From Protopterus annectens (taxonomy: Eukaryota > Chordata > Ceratodontiformes > Protopteridae), in assembly GCF_019279795.1 (NCBI RefSeq), contig NC_056739.1, positions 14,932,792 through 14,996,791 on the forward strand: a DNA stretch of 64,000 nt. The letters are read 5' to 3'. Under the pieces are notes generated by a model. It was given only the letters and a program-made list of their open reading frames with translations. It did no database searches and had not been told where the DNA came from. The position numbers were made by a program, and so were the translations under genes. Each line of letters starts with the position of its first letter. Position 1 is the stretch's first letter. Shown piece after piece: positions 1 through 8,549 of this stretch.

Positions 1-400
1 AGTGTATTACAGATCCCCCACCATGCCCCAGGACGCCCACACCATGTTTCTCGATATACTGGATAATAGTAAGATACAGCCCAATCCCTCAGAGCCACAC
101 GCTCCAGGGTTCTAAACCTTGTCATCACAATAAACAAAACATGCTGGACGGATAGGTCCCTGACCCAGAGACTCCCCAGACTCTGGAATAGACTGCCCAT
201 ACATGTCAAGTAGAGTGCCTCTTTGGCCCTCTTCAAAAGGAACCTTGATGATTGGATGGGAGAAAGGAAATTCACCCCGGGGATCATGTCAGTTGCCCTG
301 CTAGAAAGGGTTCAGGGAAGTAAATAGTGTGGGAAGAAATAGCCAGGAAATTGTTATGGCTAGGCTTGTATAGGCCCTAGGGCCAATAGCCTAGTACCAA
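1..400 (+). mobile_element. CR1 LINE, 3'-terminal fragment (copy 1)
   Basis: This is the C-terminal coding end and 3' tail of a CR1-clade LINE, entering from outside the window. Around positions 110-300 a broken frame gives residues such as RLPRLWNRLPIHVK and KRNLDDWMG, which closely parallel the same stretch of the copy that follows at 2560-2750. A stop codon follows IHVK, so the copy is dead. The tail at 356-400 (ggctaggcttgtat, then agcctagtacca) matches the tail of copy 2 near 2800-2850 and, reversed, the copy at 51688. The boundary with copy 2 near 400 is placed to within about 10 bases. Confidence 0.8.
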
Positions 401-403
401 CCA

Positions 404-2767
404 ATGAACCCATCCATCAACTGGGAAAAGTACTCATGTACTAACTCATTTGCCCAACGTTTTCTGGAATTTATCAATTCCAACACCCTGAACCAGCTTG
501 TCCATACCCCTACCAGGGGTAGCAACATCCTGGACCTGGTCGTTACCAATATGGGTAACAGATGCTCCACACCAGAGGTCAACGCCTCGCTGGTCAGGTT
601 CGACCACAAGCTAATCACCCTAGACATCCATACCCCCCCCCCCCATTAAGGAAATCACTGTAAAAAACTTCTCCAAAGACAACTTCATGCTTCTTAAGTC
701 AGAAGTGGCAAACTTCTTTACACCCACACAGATGAAAAATAGTAGCACGACTGCTGAATCATATACAAACGCACTGTATAAGCACCTACACGAGTGCATG
801 GACCGTGCCATCTCCAAGAAGCAAGACTCTATCCTCCAGAAAAGGGAAGCCTATCCGGTGGTCCCCACCATAAACAAGCTCTACAACAGAAGAAGAAACT
901 GTTGCAGAAAAGAGCAAAATTCCATGATTACAGGAACTCCCTGGTCAGCCTCAGCAAGAAGCTGAGATCCCTCATAAAATCCGGCAAAGCTAGTTTTGAA
1001 AATAAAATTGCCATGGATTCTAAAGACAACCATAAAGTCTTCTACAGTTATGTCAAGAATCTCAATGGCAACATTCAGATATGCTCTAAACTACAGCACA
1101 ATGGCACTACATTTACCGAACCAACTGATATTGCCAACATCCTGGCAGACAGGTTCAGTGCTAACTTCACCCCCCACCCCTCCAAAGGGCCCATCCCCAT
1201 ACTGGATAATTGCAAAGCCCCTGAAATCACAGCTGCACAGGTAAAGACAGCACTCTCCAAAGCCAAGAACACAGCATCCATGGGACTGGACAACACCCCA
1301 GGCTGCATTCTGCATGAACTACAGAACGCACTGGCAGCCCACCTAAGTACCATGTTTAACCATAGCCTCACTTCAGGCTTTGTGCCTATGGAATGGCGCA
1401 CAGCGACAGTTATCCCACTCCACAAGAGGGGTGCCACCACAGACCCTGGGAACTACAGCCCTATTAGCCTGACAAGCCTGGTCGGCAAGGCCATGGAACG
1501 CATCATCCTAGAGCATATAAACAAAGACATAGGTAACCTCCAGACTCAGGACCCCACTCAGTTTGGGTTTGTAAAAGGTAGATCATGCCTCCTAAACCTG
1601 ACTGACTTCTTTGAAGCAGTCACTAGAACCGTAGACGAGAGTAAGGTAGTGCACACAGCCTATCTTGACCTCTCCAAGGCCTTCAACACCATCCCCCATC
1701 TCTGGTATTATAGATAAACTCACTGGACTTGGCATAAATCCCTATGTCACAAGATGGGTGGCCAACTGGCTCACTGACAAAACCCACACAGTGAAAGTAG
1801 CTGACTCCAAATCCGACTTCAGAACAGTGACAAGCGGAGTACCACAGGGTTTGGTCCTGGGTCCTCTCCTGTTCGACATCTACTCTCCGAAGTCCAGGCT
1901 AATATAGCTGGTCTCTGGCTTAATGAAATTCACAGATGACTGCAAACTAGGAGCCATAATCGATTCACCTAAGGACATGGACATTCTACAAAAAGGCCTC
2001 ACTGAGATTAATGCTTGGTGTCAAAGTCATGGCCTAAAACTCAATGCCAAGAAGTACATTGTCATCTCTTTTGGGAAAAATACCATACCCATGAACTACC
2101 ACATAGGCGGTAGCCTACTAAACATGAAAAATGTGATACACAGGTGGATAGTATTCTCACCTTTGATAATCACATTGCCACAGTAGTCAGGAAATCCTTC
2201 TATGTGGCACACCTCATCACAAAGGGGTTCTCCTCCAGAAAAAGAGAGGTCATCATTCCTCTCTACTCATCCCTTATCAGAGCCATCACAGAGTACAATG
2301 CCCCATTTGGCATGTAACTTGCAAGACATCTGCAACAGCTGAAAAGGCCACAGAAATACCTCACTAAGAGGATTACTGGCCTCAAACAGATGCCATACGC
2401 CGACTGTCTCAAAAAACTTTAGCTCTACTCCATCGCATATTGCCTACTCTGAGGTGCCCTCTACCTAATGTACAAGGCCATGTCAAACCTAGACCTGTTG
2501 GACTTACTGCATTTAAAGAAATCCCAAACTCTCCAAGCCACATGCTCCAGGGACCTAAACCTTGTCACCACAATAAACAGAACATCCTGGAGGGATAGAT
2601 TCCTGTCCCAGAGACTTCCCTTGCTCTGGAATAGGCTGCCCATTCATGTTAAGCAGAGCTCCTCATTAACCCGCTTTAAGAGAAATCTTGACGAATGGAT
2701 GGGAAATAGGAAATTCACCCCGGGGATCACTGCTGTGACTCTGCTCAACAGTGGCACAGGGAATTAG
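404..2767 (+). pseudogene. CR1 ORF2: endonuclease C-terminus and reverse transcriptase, broken
   Basis: The first piece (404-649) reads as the end of an AP-type endonuclease, with GSNILDLVVTN and an FDHK that stands where the catalytic SDH lies. The reverse transcriptase runs from about 794: NYSPISLTSLVGKAMER, GFVKGRSCLLNL and YLDLSKAFNTIPH (motif A) lie before 1700. The frame then shifts near 1700 and continues in another frame through SGVPQGLVLGPLLF (to 1907). The catalytic box appears as FTDD at 1923 after a small deletion. The C-terminal piece (2468-2767) includes RLPLLWNRLPIHVK. At least three frame changes make it non-functional. CR1 is favoured over L2 because of the SLTS...GFVKGRSC pattern. 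Confidence 0.87.
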
Positions 2768-2866
2768 TTTTCGTGGGTGGTGAAAGCCAGGTAACTCTTT
2801 TGGCTAGGCTTGTATGGGCCCTAGGGCCAATAGCCTAGTACCTACCTATGAACCTATAAAACACAC
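404..2866 (+). mobile_element. CR1 LINE, 5'-truncated (copy 2)
   Basis: This CR1-clade non-LTR retrotransposon starts inside the C-terminal part of the endonuclease domain, runs through the reverse transcriptase and ends with the family 3' tail at about 2803-2866. It begins directly where copy 1 ends, giving a head-to-tail pair. The 5' truncation is typical of incomplete reverse transcription. The tail is followed at once by a microsatellite. Confidence 0.88.
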
Positions 2867-2874
2867 ACACACTC

Positions 2875-2963
<89 letters not shown>

Positions 2964-2965
2964 TA
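2858..2965. repeat. compound microsatellite (AC)n-TCGA-(GT)n-(AT)n
   Basis: A run of CA dinucleotides meets a run of GT dinucleotides at a central TCGA, so the first part is a self-complementary hairpin. An AT run of about 40 bases follows. It lies at the 3' end of CR1 copy 2, where tail-derived simple repeats often expand. Confidence 0.95.
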
Positions 2966-3239
2966 TGCATGCCTTAGATAAGAGAGGTGTAAAACTTTTA
3001 ATGTAGTTCTAACAAGAGTTTTCTTTTAGAAAAAAAAAAAACAGACTTCCTTTAGCAATATGCAACCAAGTGATAGGGTGCTGATGCATCTGTAGCACAG
3101 TCCCAATATATGAATGTTTTAGAATGTACACCTTTTTATTGCACTTTACATATTTTATTATGACAACACTTTTGATTATGACAACCAATCAAGTGGCTTA
3201 ATTCTCAACTGAATATTGGTGTCTGATTCCAGTAAGTAT
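2966..3239. other. AT-rich stretch, nothing recognised
   Basis: The sequence lies between the microsatellite and the first recognisable L2 coding sequence. I see no ORF, terminal repeat or RNA gene. It contains a run of A near 3030. Confidence 0.5.
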
Positions 3240-4098
3240 GTTTCCAGTGGCACCCTCTCTGAGTCCCTCAGTGATCACTTCTCTGCATATGCAGACTCGG
3301 TACCCATCATGTCAACCACCACCTATTAAGAACTTCCCGTAACCCCACTATGTTTAACCCTGATACATTTAACAGAATTCTAAGCTGCTTTAACTGGTAT
3401 ATATTGAAAAATATCCCACTTGATGAAGGTGTACCCAAATTTAACTCACTTTTCCTGAAAGCCCTCAACAGTCTGGCTCCAACTAGAATAAAAATAATAA
3501 AGAATAACTATACTACTTGGTTATCTGTTAAAAGCAGGCACCTAATGTATGAAAGAGATACGGCTTGCAAAGAATGTCAAAATCTACAGCACTTTAAAGA
3601 ACTAAGTAACTTTACTAAAAGACAGATTATTGCAGACAAGAAAATCTACTTCAATAACCCCTTACTAAATCAGACTTCCAACCCTAAAAATTCTGGTCTT
3701 CTATTAATAATATACTCCACTCTGGAAGATCCACCACTCCTAATCTTACTCTATCTAACACTTCACTCCAAAACAGCTGCTCAGTTTAACACACATTTTA
3801 TAGAAAGCATTAAAGCCCTTACTAAAGAATTTTCTCCCAAAAATCCTGACAAGCCCTTTCCTCAGACAGCAAACACCCCTTATTTCAACCCAAAACCAAC
3901 CCAAAACCTATCCCAACCTCCTACATTAAATCACTACACCTTACACTGAAACCCTGTTCTTCTTCAGTAAATAATCTACCAGCAGAATACCTCAAGCTGG
4001 CTGCCAGTTCCATAGCCTAGGCTAATTAACATCTGCATCACAGTGATGTCCAGCACCTCAGTGGGCTTTCTTTCTGGCCTACTGCAAATGTTATTAAG
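3240..4098 (+). pseudogene. L2-type LINE, endonuclease end to start of reverse transcriptase
   Basis: A frame at 3350-3949 (about 199 residues) covers the linker between endonuclease and reverse transcriptase, with residues such as APTRIKI, KSRHLMYERD and AAQFNTHFIESI. Just upstream the translation includes SDHF, the likely endonuclease SDH motif. Downstream, out of frame (3925-4015), residues LKP...NNLPAEYLKLAA line up with LKPGTPSADQLPSEFLQKAA of the intact L2 at 56050. The reverse transcriptase core is missing because the Penelope-like element follows at 4113. Assignment to the L2 clade rests on this internal match. Confidence 0.75.
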
Positions 4099-4112
4099 AC
4101 TTTTGAGAGAGC
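4099..4112. repeat. target-site duplication of Penelope-like element (left)
   Basis: The 14 bases acttttgagagagc recur exactly at 6338-6351, bracketing the whole Penelope-like element. Confidence 0.85.
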
Positions 4113-4113
4113 G

Positions 4114-4337
4114 CTGGAACACAGCACAAGCAGTTAGTGGTGCAATAATCTTCTTTTAATTCATTCTGGTACCTCGGCCTTCGCCTTCTCAAGGAATACA
4201 TTTGTAATACATAACACCACCCCTTTTATATCACCTCAATATCAAATTTACATACTTAATTACTTAATCAATCAATCAAACAACCAATTTGTGAATGAAA
4301 AAGGACCTGAACCCATGTATCTCAAATTCTGCTGAAT
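4114..4337. repeat. left inverted terminal repeat of PLE 1
   Basis: It is the reverse complement of 6081-6302. Matching landmarks are the ends (ctggaacacagc against gctgtgttccag) and the internal cluster of attgattgattaagt in opposite sense. Confidence 0.92.
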
Positions 4338-4370
4338 ATCATTTGGGAACAGGATTTTTACTGGGCCAGT

Positions 4371-5801
4371 GTGGACGTAAAATCTTTATACACGAGTATT
4401 AACAAACATTGGGGGTTGGAGTCCATAGAGAAAATGCTAGGTGAAGGACCAAGGACAAACTACATTATTAAGCTCTTGGAATTCTGTTTAACCCATAATT
4501 GTTTTGAATTCGAGGGAGAGTTTTTTCTGCAGAATGAGGGGACAGCTATGGGGGCACCTTATGCGCCCTCATATGCTGTCCTTTTCATGGCTCATTTTGA
4601 GAATTCTTTTATTTATACTAATGACTTTTTCAAGACCAAGGTAGTTAAATATAAAAGATTCATAGACGATCTTCTTTTTTTGTGTAGAGGTGATCCCATG
4701 GATTTTGACAGATTCATCTTGGAAATTAAGAACAATCCATGTGGTTTGGATTTCACATATATTATGGGGGGCAAAAGTATACAGTATTTGGACATTGAAT
4801 TTTACTTAGGGTCCAACAATAAGATTCAATACAAACCTTTTTATAAAGAGACAGCCGCTGATAATTTTTTGCATGCTTCCAGCATGCATAGCGGACTTCT
4901 ATTAAACTCTTTGCCTTTGGGGGAATTCAAACGCATTGGCTTTAACACTTCTGAACTCACAAAAGTGGGTGATGAATTTGATAAAAATGAAAGGAGATTA
5001 GTTGTGAGAGGTTATTCTTTGGCTACCATTAGATCAGCCAGGGCAAAAGTGGAGAGAGAACTGGGTTTGATAAGTTTAAAAAGTTCAGAGAGAAATATGG
5101 ATGGAAACAAACAATCAAATTTATATGCTTTTCAAAGAGGACAATCAAGAAACCTAGAGTCGGAAAGTGTCAAGGATAAAATATTTTTCGTTACTAAATA
5201 CTCACATTTTTCTCAGATTCTAAGGGAAACAGTATTAAGATTGTGGCCAATAGTTTCTGGCGATGAAAGAGTGGGGAGCCTTTTTCCTAATAATGTAACT
5301 TTTTCGTATGGCAGATACCCCAATTTAAAAGAAATTTTGAGTACAAGGCATATTTTGGGAAACAACATCAAGAGGGGAACCTTCAGATGCGGCAGGTGTA
5401 AAGTTTGCAGCAAAGTAAAAAATTTAGATGGAACCAAGATCAACAATGTCAACTACAAAGCCTTGGAATACTTTGATTGTAATTCAGTGGGGGTAGTGTA
5501 TATCATAGGCTGTGGTTGTAGTAAACAGAAATGGTATATAGGTCAAACTAGCAGAAAAGTCAAACTTAGAATCATGGAGCATCTGGGTGACATCAAGCAT
5601 AAAAGATTGGAGAGCCCCGTGGCCAAACATTTTCTAGATTATCACAAGGGGGTTTCAGAAGGATTCATTTATTGTGTGTTAGGCAAACCAAAAAATATAG
5701 GTGATGATGCAGGGTTTCATAACAAATTATTCGAAATGGAATCCAGATTTATTCTGAATTACAGAACTCACTTTCCAAATGGTATGAATATGGAAACATG
5801 A
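4371..5801 (+). CDS. Penelope-like reverse transcriptase-GIY-YIG endonuclease, N-truncated
   Basis: An uninterrupted 477-codon frame encodes the C-terminal half of a PLE polyprotein. Counting from 4371, DVKSLYTSI (2-10) is reverse transcriptase motif A with its catalytic Asp; GTAMGAPYAP (57-66) is motif B; RFIDD (96-100) is the catalytic Asp pair; YLDIEFYLG follows near 142. A Cys cluster (FRCGRCKVC) precedes the endonuclease. GVVYII starts near 374 and WYIG follows, then SRKVKLRIMEH, and ES...FPNGMN at the end, covering the GIY-YIG core and its Glu/Asn region. There is no ATG: 4371 is GTG and the frame continues upstream towards the repeat. The domains are intact but the N-terminus is missing, so an active product is unlikely. 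Neptune/Penelope-type is the closest fit. Confidence 0.88.
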   Translation: MDVKSLYTSINKHWGLESIEKMLGEGPRTNYIIKLLEFCLTHNCFEFEGEFFLQNEGTAMGAPYAPSYAVLFMAHFENSFIYTNDFFKTKVVKYKRFIDDLLFLCRGDPMDFDRFILEIKNNPCGLDFTYIMGGKSIQYLDIEFYLGSNNKIQYKPFYKETAADNFLHASSMHSGLLLNSLPLGEFKRIGFNTSELTKVGDEFDKNERRLVVRGYSLATIRSARAKVERELGLISLKSSERNMDGNKQSNLYAFQRGQSRNLESESVKDKIFFVTKYSHFSQILRETVLRLWPIVSGDERVGSLFPNNVTFSYGRYPNLKEILSTRHILGNNIKRGTFRCGRCKVCSKVKNLDGTKINNVNYKALEYFDCNSVGVVYIIGCGCSKQKWYIGQTSRKVKLRIMEHLGDIKHKRLESPVAKHFLDYHKGVSEGFIYCVLGKPKNIGDDAGFHNKLFEMESRFILNYRTHFPNGMNMET

Positions 5802-6080
5802 ATCACAATGTTAAAAGTCACATAAGATTTTATTAATGAAATTTTGCAAGTTTTGTTGGGTATACAATAGTTTATTTTCAAACATTAATGTGTTCATTAA
5901 TTTATAAATTCATTCAAAAAGTAAAATATTTTTAATTATAAAAATGTTTGTCATAATTTTATGATGCATATGTAATGAAATTTATAATATAACACAAGAT
6001 AAATTTTATAATCTATATAAAAAAAATTCACAATGTTTAATAAGAAAATAATCTAGTAAAAAATAGTATAAAAATAATGC
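5802..6080 (+). other. PLE 1 3' untranslated region
   Basis: This AT-rich non-coding stretch lies between the stop codon and the right inverted repeat. I found no hammerhead-ribozyme core in it by eye, although such ribozymes are known in PLE terminal repeats. Confidence 0.7.
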
Positions 6081-6302
6081 ATTCAGCAGAATTTGAGATA
6101 CATGGGTTCAGGTTCTTTTTTTCACAAATTGGTTGTTTGATTGATTGATTAAGTAATTAAGCATGTAAATTTGATATTGAGGTGATATAAAAGGGGTGGT
6201 GTTATGTATTACAAATGTATTCCTTGAGAAGGAGAAGGCCGAGGTACCAGAATGAATTAAAAGAAGATTATTGCACCACTAACTGCTTGTGCTGTGTTCC
6301 AG
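6081..6302. repeat. right inverted terminal repeat of PLE 1
   Basis: It is the reverse complement of 4114-4337. About 35 bases rich in T (6303-6337) follow before the right target-site duplication, so they probably belong to the element's 3' end. Confidence 0.92.
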
Positions 6303-6337
6303 TGTGTTTCACTTTTGTTTTTTTTTTAGTATTGTGT

Positions 6338-6351
6338 ACTTTTGAGAGAGC
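6338..6351. repeat. target-site duplication of Penelope-like element (right)
   Basis: Exact copy of 4099-4112. Confidence 0.85.
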
Positions 6352-6514
6352 AGCCTACACTAATTAGCCAAGTGCTCTCCCCCCTCCCAAAAATGCATTT
6401 GGTAAGGCATTTACACAACTGAGAGATTTAGAGAATCAATTGGCTGCTTAAGCTTAATTATATCTAATCTGCAAACTCGATCTGAGGTAATTGCTTATTA
6501 TTAAACTGTTGAAG
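6352..6514. other. unassigned spacer with a DIRS-terminus-like segment
   Basis: Most of this stretch is unrecognised. Positions 6455-6488 (tatctaatctgcaaactc then gatctgaggtaattg) are the near reverse complement of 6889-6921, which lies in the terminal repeat of DIRS element G. It may be a scrap of a related DIRS terminus. Confidence 0.4.
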
Positions 6515-6635
6515 TTTGTCCTGGAGCTTTTCTCCCCAGGCCTCCGCTGAAAATGGGCATATATCCAGTCGGACTATCCCGGTCAACAAATGTAAAATAA
6601 ATAAATAAAAATAAAATAAAAGTCACAACAGCGGG
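6515..6635 (+). mobile_element. L2-type LINE 3' tail
   Basis: The stretch ctggagcttttctcccc, then tgaaaatgggcatatatcc and a TAAA-rich tail closely matches the tail of the intact L2 copy at 57978-58072 and the reversed tail at 36262-36352. It is only the 3' end. Confidence 0.85.
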
Positions 6636-6993
6636 ACAGTGTTGAAGATTTTATTTGTAGTACACTAACTAAACTAAGATGCTTGCTCATTAAAGTCAGA
6701 TCTTATGTAAGCTTGCAACCTAAAAAAGAAGTTATGTACTTACCATAACATTACATCTGTGTTGTCCATTTTCATTTATCTTTGACATATGGGTTTGGTT
6801 CCTATATCGGAACCGACTCATCCATTATTACAGCTCACGCAGGCCAAAAACTCTCGAGCTTCACTTCTACCCTAATCATTTTCTCCCAATTACCTCAGAT
6901 CAAGTTTGCAGATTAGATATAAAAGTCACAGATAAGGAAGCTTCAATGGAAGCTATATCTGCTATGCCTTAATGATCATAATAAGTTATATGT

Positions 6994-7011
6994 ACATTAT
7001 CCATTCCACCA
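6994..7011. repeat. SINE target-site duplication (left)
   Basis: The 18 bases acattatccattccacca recur exactly at 7244-7261. Confidence 0.95.
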
Positions 7012-7243
7012 CCGCAGTAGTGGTGCTGCGGCAGCGTTGTCGCCTCACAGCAAAACGTTGTCGCGTTCGATTCTCAGCTAGAGCGTCTTCTGTGTGGAGG
7101 CATGTGTGAATGGGCGTGCCTTCGGTGAAGGTTGTGCATCAGGGCTGGTAACTCGGCACGTAAAAATCCACTACCAAACATTAGCGGACCGGAGTTCTGC
7201 TGTGGCGACCCCCAACCGGGATAAGCCGAAAGACACAACAACA
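7012..7243 (+). mobile_element. tRNA-derived SINE
   Basis: A 232-bp unit sits between perfect 18-bp duplications. Its head contains an A-box-like gtggtgctgcggcag and a B-box-like cgttcgattctc at the spacing of an internal RNA polymerase III promoter. Its tail (gtggcgaccccc, gataagccgaaag) ends in an (AAC)n run. The tail resembles LINE-derived SINE tails, so mobilisation by a partner LINE is likely but unproven. It landed between the terminal repeat and the ICR of DIRS G and is independent of the DIRS nest. Confidence 0.92.
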
Positions 7244-7261
7244 ACATTATCCATTCCACCA
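7244..7261. repeat. SINE target-site duplication (right)
   Basis: Exact copy of 6994-7011, directly after the (AAC)n tail. Confidence 0.95.
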
Positions 7262-7297
7262 AAGAGTGTTCAAAGTCCAGGAGATGGAGGCAGGGGA

Positions 7298-7405
7298 GTC
7301 AAGGATAAATGAAAATGGACAACACAGATGGAATGTTATAGTAACTACATAAGTTCTTTATCTGATATTGTCAGCTTTCATTTTATCCTTGACATATGGG
7401 GCAGG
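7298..7405. repeat. internal complementary region of DIRS G
   Basis: The left half (tcaaggataaatgaaaatgg to tacataagttct) mirrors the element's 3' end at 6728-6800. The right half (gtcagctttcattttatcc, then gacatatggg) mirrors its 5' end at 32160-32197. Fusion of both mirrored ends is the DIRS ICR pattern. Confidence 0.8.
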
Positions 7406-8027
7406 CTCCCCAGCTACCTTAGACCTGGGGAGGACTCTCGGAAGGACATTCCTGAGCACCATTGAACCAAAGGATGCTCTTCCCCTAGAAATCAAATCCA
7501 ATTTGCAATGAGTAATAAAAGTATGGGAGAAGGCCAAGTTGCTTCGGCACATGTATCATCCATTGAAGCTCTAAATTGGAAACCTGCTGAAGTGGCTACA
7601 GATCTTTTAGAATTTGCCTTAACAGGCCTAGGCAAATCAACTTTCTTCTCGTCATAGATAAAGAAAATACAATCCTTGAGCCATCTGGTTAAGGTCACCT
7701 TGTTGACTGTTTTATCAAACCTTGCACTTGAAAAGGAGACAAATAGTTGGTCAGATTTTCTCATGTCTTTCTTCCTATGAAGATAAAGGCATAATTGTCT
7801 GTGAACATCTAACAAATGCAAACAGTATTTACCTTTGTTCAAAAAGTTGGGAAAGAATACTGGTAAATTAATAGTCTGATTAGTATTACAGACTGACACT
7901 ACTTTAGGTAGAAAGGTGGGATTTGTCTGGAAGGAAACTCTGTCTGTGAAAAATCAGATAAAGTGGTCTACATGATAAGGTTTGAATTTCTGAAATCCTT
8001 CAAGCGGAGGTTGTTGCCAGCAAAATT
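7406..8027 (-). pseudogene. DIRS G tyrosine recombinase, C-terminal part
   Basis: Two minus-strand frames (7899-7492 and 7552-7358) together cover the C-terminal half: residues QTINLPVFFP, LHLLDVHRQL, KSDQLFVSF, TRWLKD and, after a frame change near 7500, FITHCKLDLISRGRASFGS. The last stretch corresponds to the active-site Tyr region (SHYKLD in E), but here the Tyr position is Cys, and HSTR reads as NSKR, so two catalytic residues are lost. Element A interrupts the gene at 8028. Confidence 0.8.
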
Positions 8028-8409
8028 AGAAGTTATGTACCTACCATAACGTTCCATGTTAGTTGTCTTCTCTCGCCTTCTTTCTTGCTGGATGGGTTCG
8101 GAGCCGATCCTCGGCTCCAACTCGGCACTTGCTAAGTTCGAGAGCTAATTTTACCAGCTCGAGGCAACCCTATATCCCATGATGCAAGGCGGAGATTACT
8201 CAGATCTCGTTTGGTAGCTAAAGAAATAGCAGTATTTTCTTCCAACTTAGGAGGAAGAAATAAAAAATACTAAATAACATCATAACCCTCTAGAAAGGAT
8301 CCACATAATCTAGTGACACTAGGAGTTGAACAGCTAGAAAAAGGTAATAACCTCTTAATAGAAGATGTATAATCTTCTCGGTCTGAGCAGGCTAGGGGGA
8401 AGGAGGGCG

Positions 8410-8518
8410 GGACGCAAGAAAGAAGGCGAGAGAAGACAACTAACATGGAACGTTATGGTAGGTACATAACTTCTAAATGTTAAGTTGTCAATCTCGCCTT
8501 CATTCTTGCTGGATGGGA
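8410..8518. repeat. internal complementary region of DIRS A
   Basis: Segment 8414-8473 mirrors the element's 3' end at 8028-8090; segment 8477-8517 mirrors its 5' end at 14238-14278. The joint reads acttct-aa-atgttaag, probably the sequence of the circle junction. Confidence 0.9.
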
Positions 8519-8549
8519 CCGCATCCCTAGCACCTCTATCCTGGGTGGC

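Larger units (their letters stand above)
4113..6337 (+). mobile_element. Penelope-like element 1 with inverted terminal repeats
   Basis: A compact retroelement carries a reverse transcriptase plus GIY-YIG endonuclease, the mark of EN+ Penelope-like elements. Its ends are inverted copies of each other: 4114-4337 is the reverse complement of 6081-6302 with few differences. A 14-bp duplication flanks it. Penelope-like elements are known to insert with such partly inverted 5' copies. The coding region starts only 34 bases inside the left repeat and lacks the N-terminal reverse transcriptase motifs, so this is a 5'-truncated, twin-primed type of insertion. It sits at the end of the L2 fragment. 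Confidence 0.9.

Noticed and set aside
4114..6302. DNA transposon with terminal inverted repeats
   Set aside because: The coding sequence is a PLE reverse transcriptase plus GIY-YIG endonuclease, and the inverted ends are copies of the PLE 3' region.
5802..6337. Hammerhead ribozyme in the PLE terminal repeat
   Set aside because: I looked for the conserved CTGATGA and GAAA core in both orientations and did not find it by eye. A covariance search would be decisive.
7012..7243. tRNA gene
   Set aside because: A- and B-box-like motifs are present but no cloverleaf is evident, and the unit has SINE structure with target duplications.
8028..8219. Long terminal repeat of a retrovirus-like element
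   Set aside because: The ends are inverted, not direct. There is no protease, integrase, primer-binding site or envelope gene.
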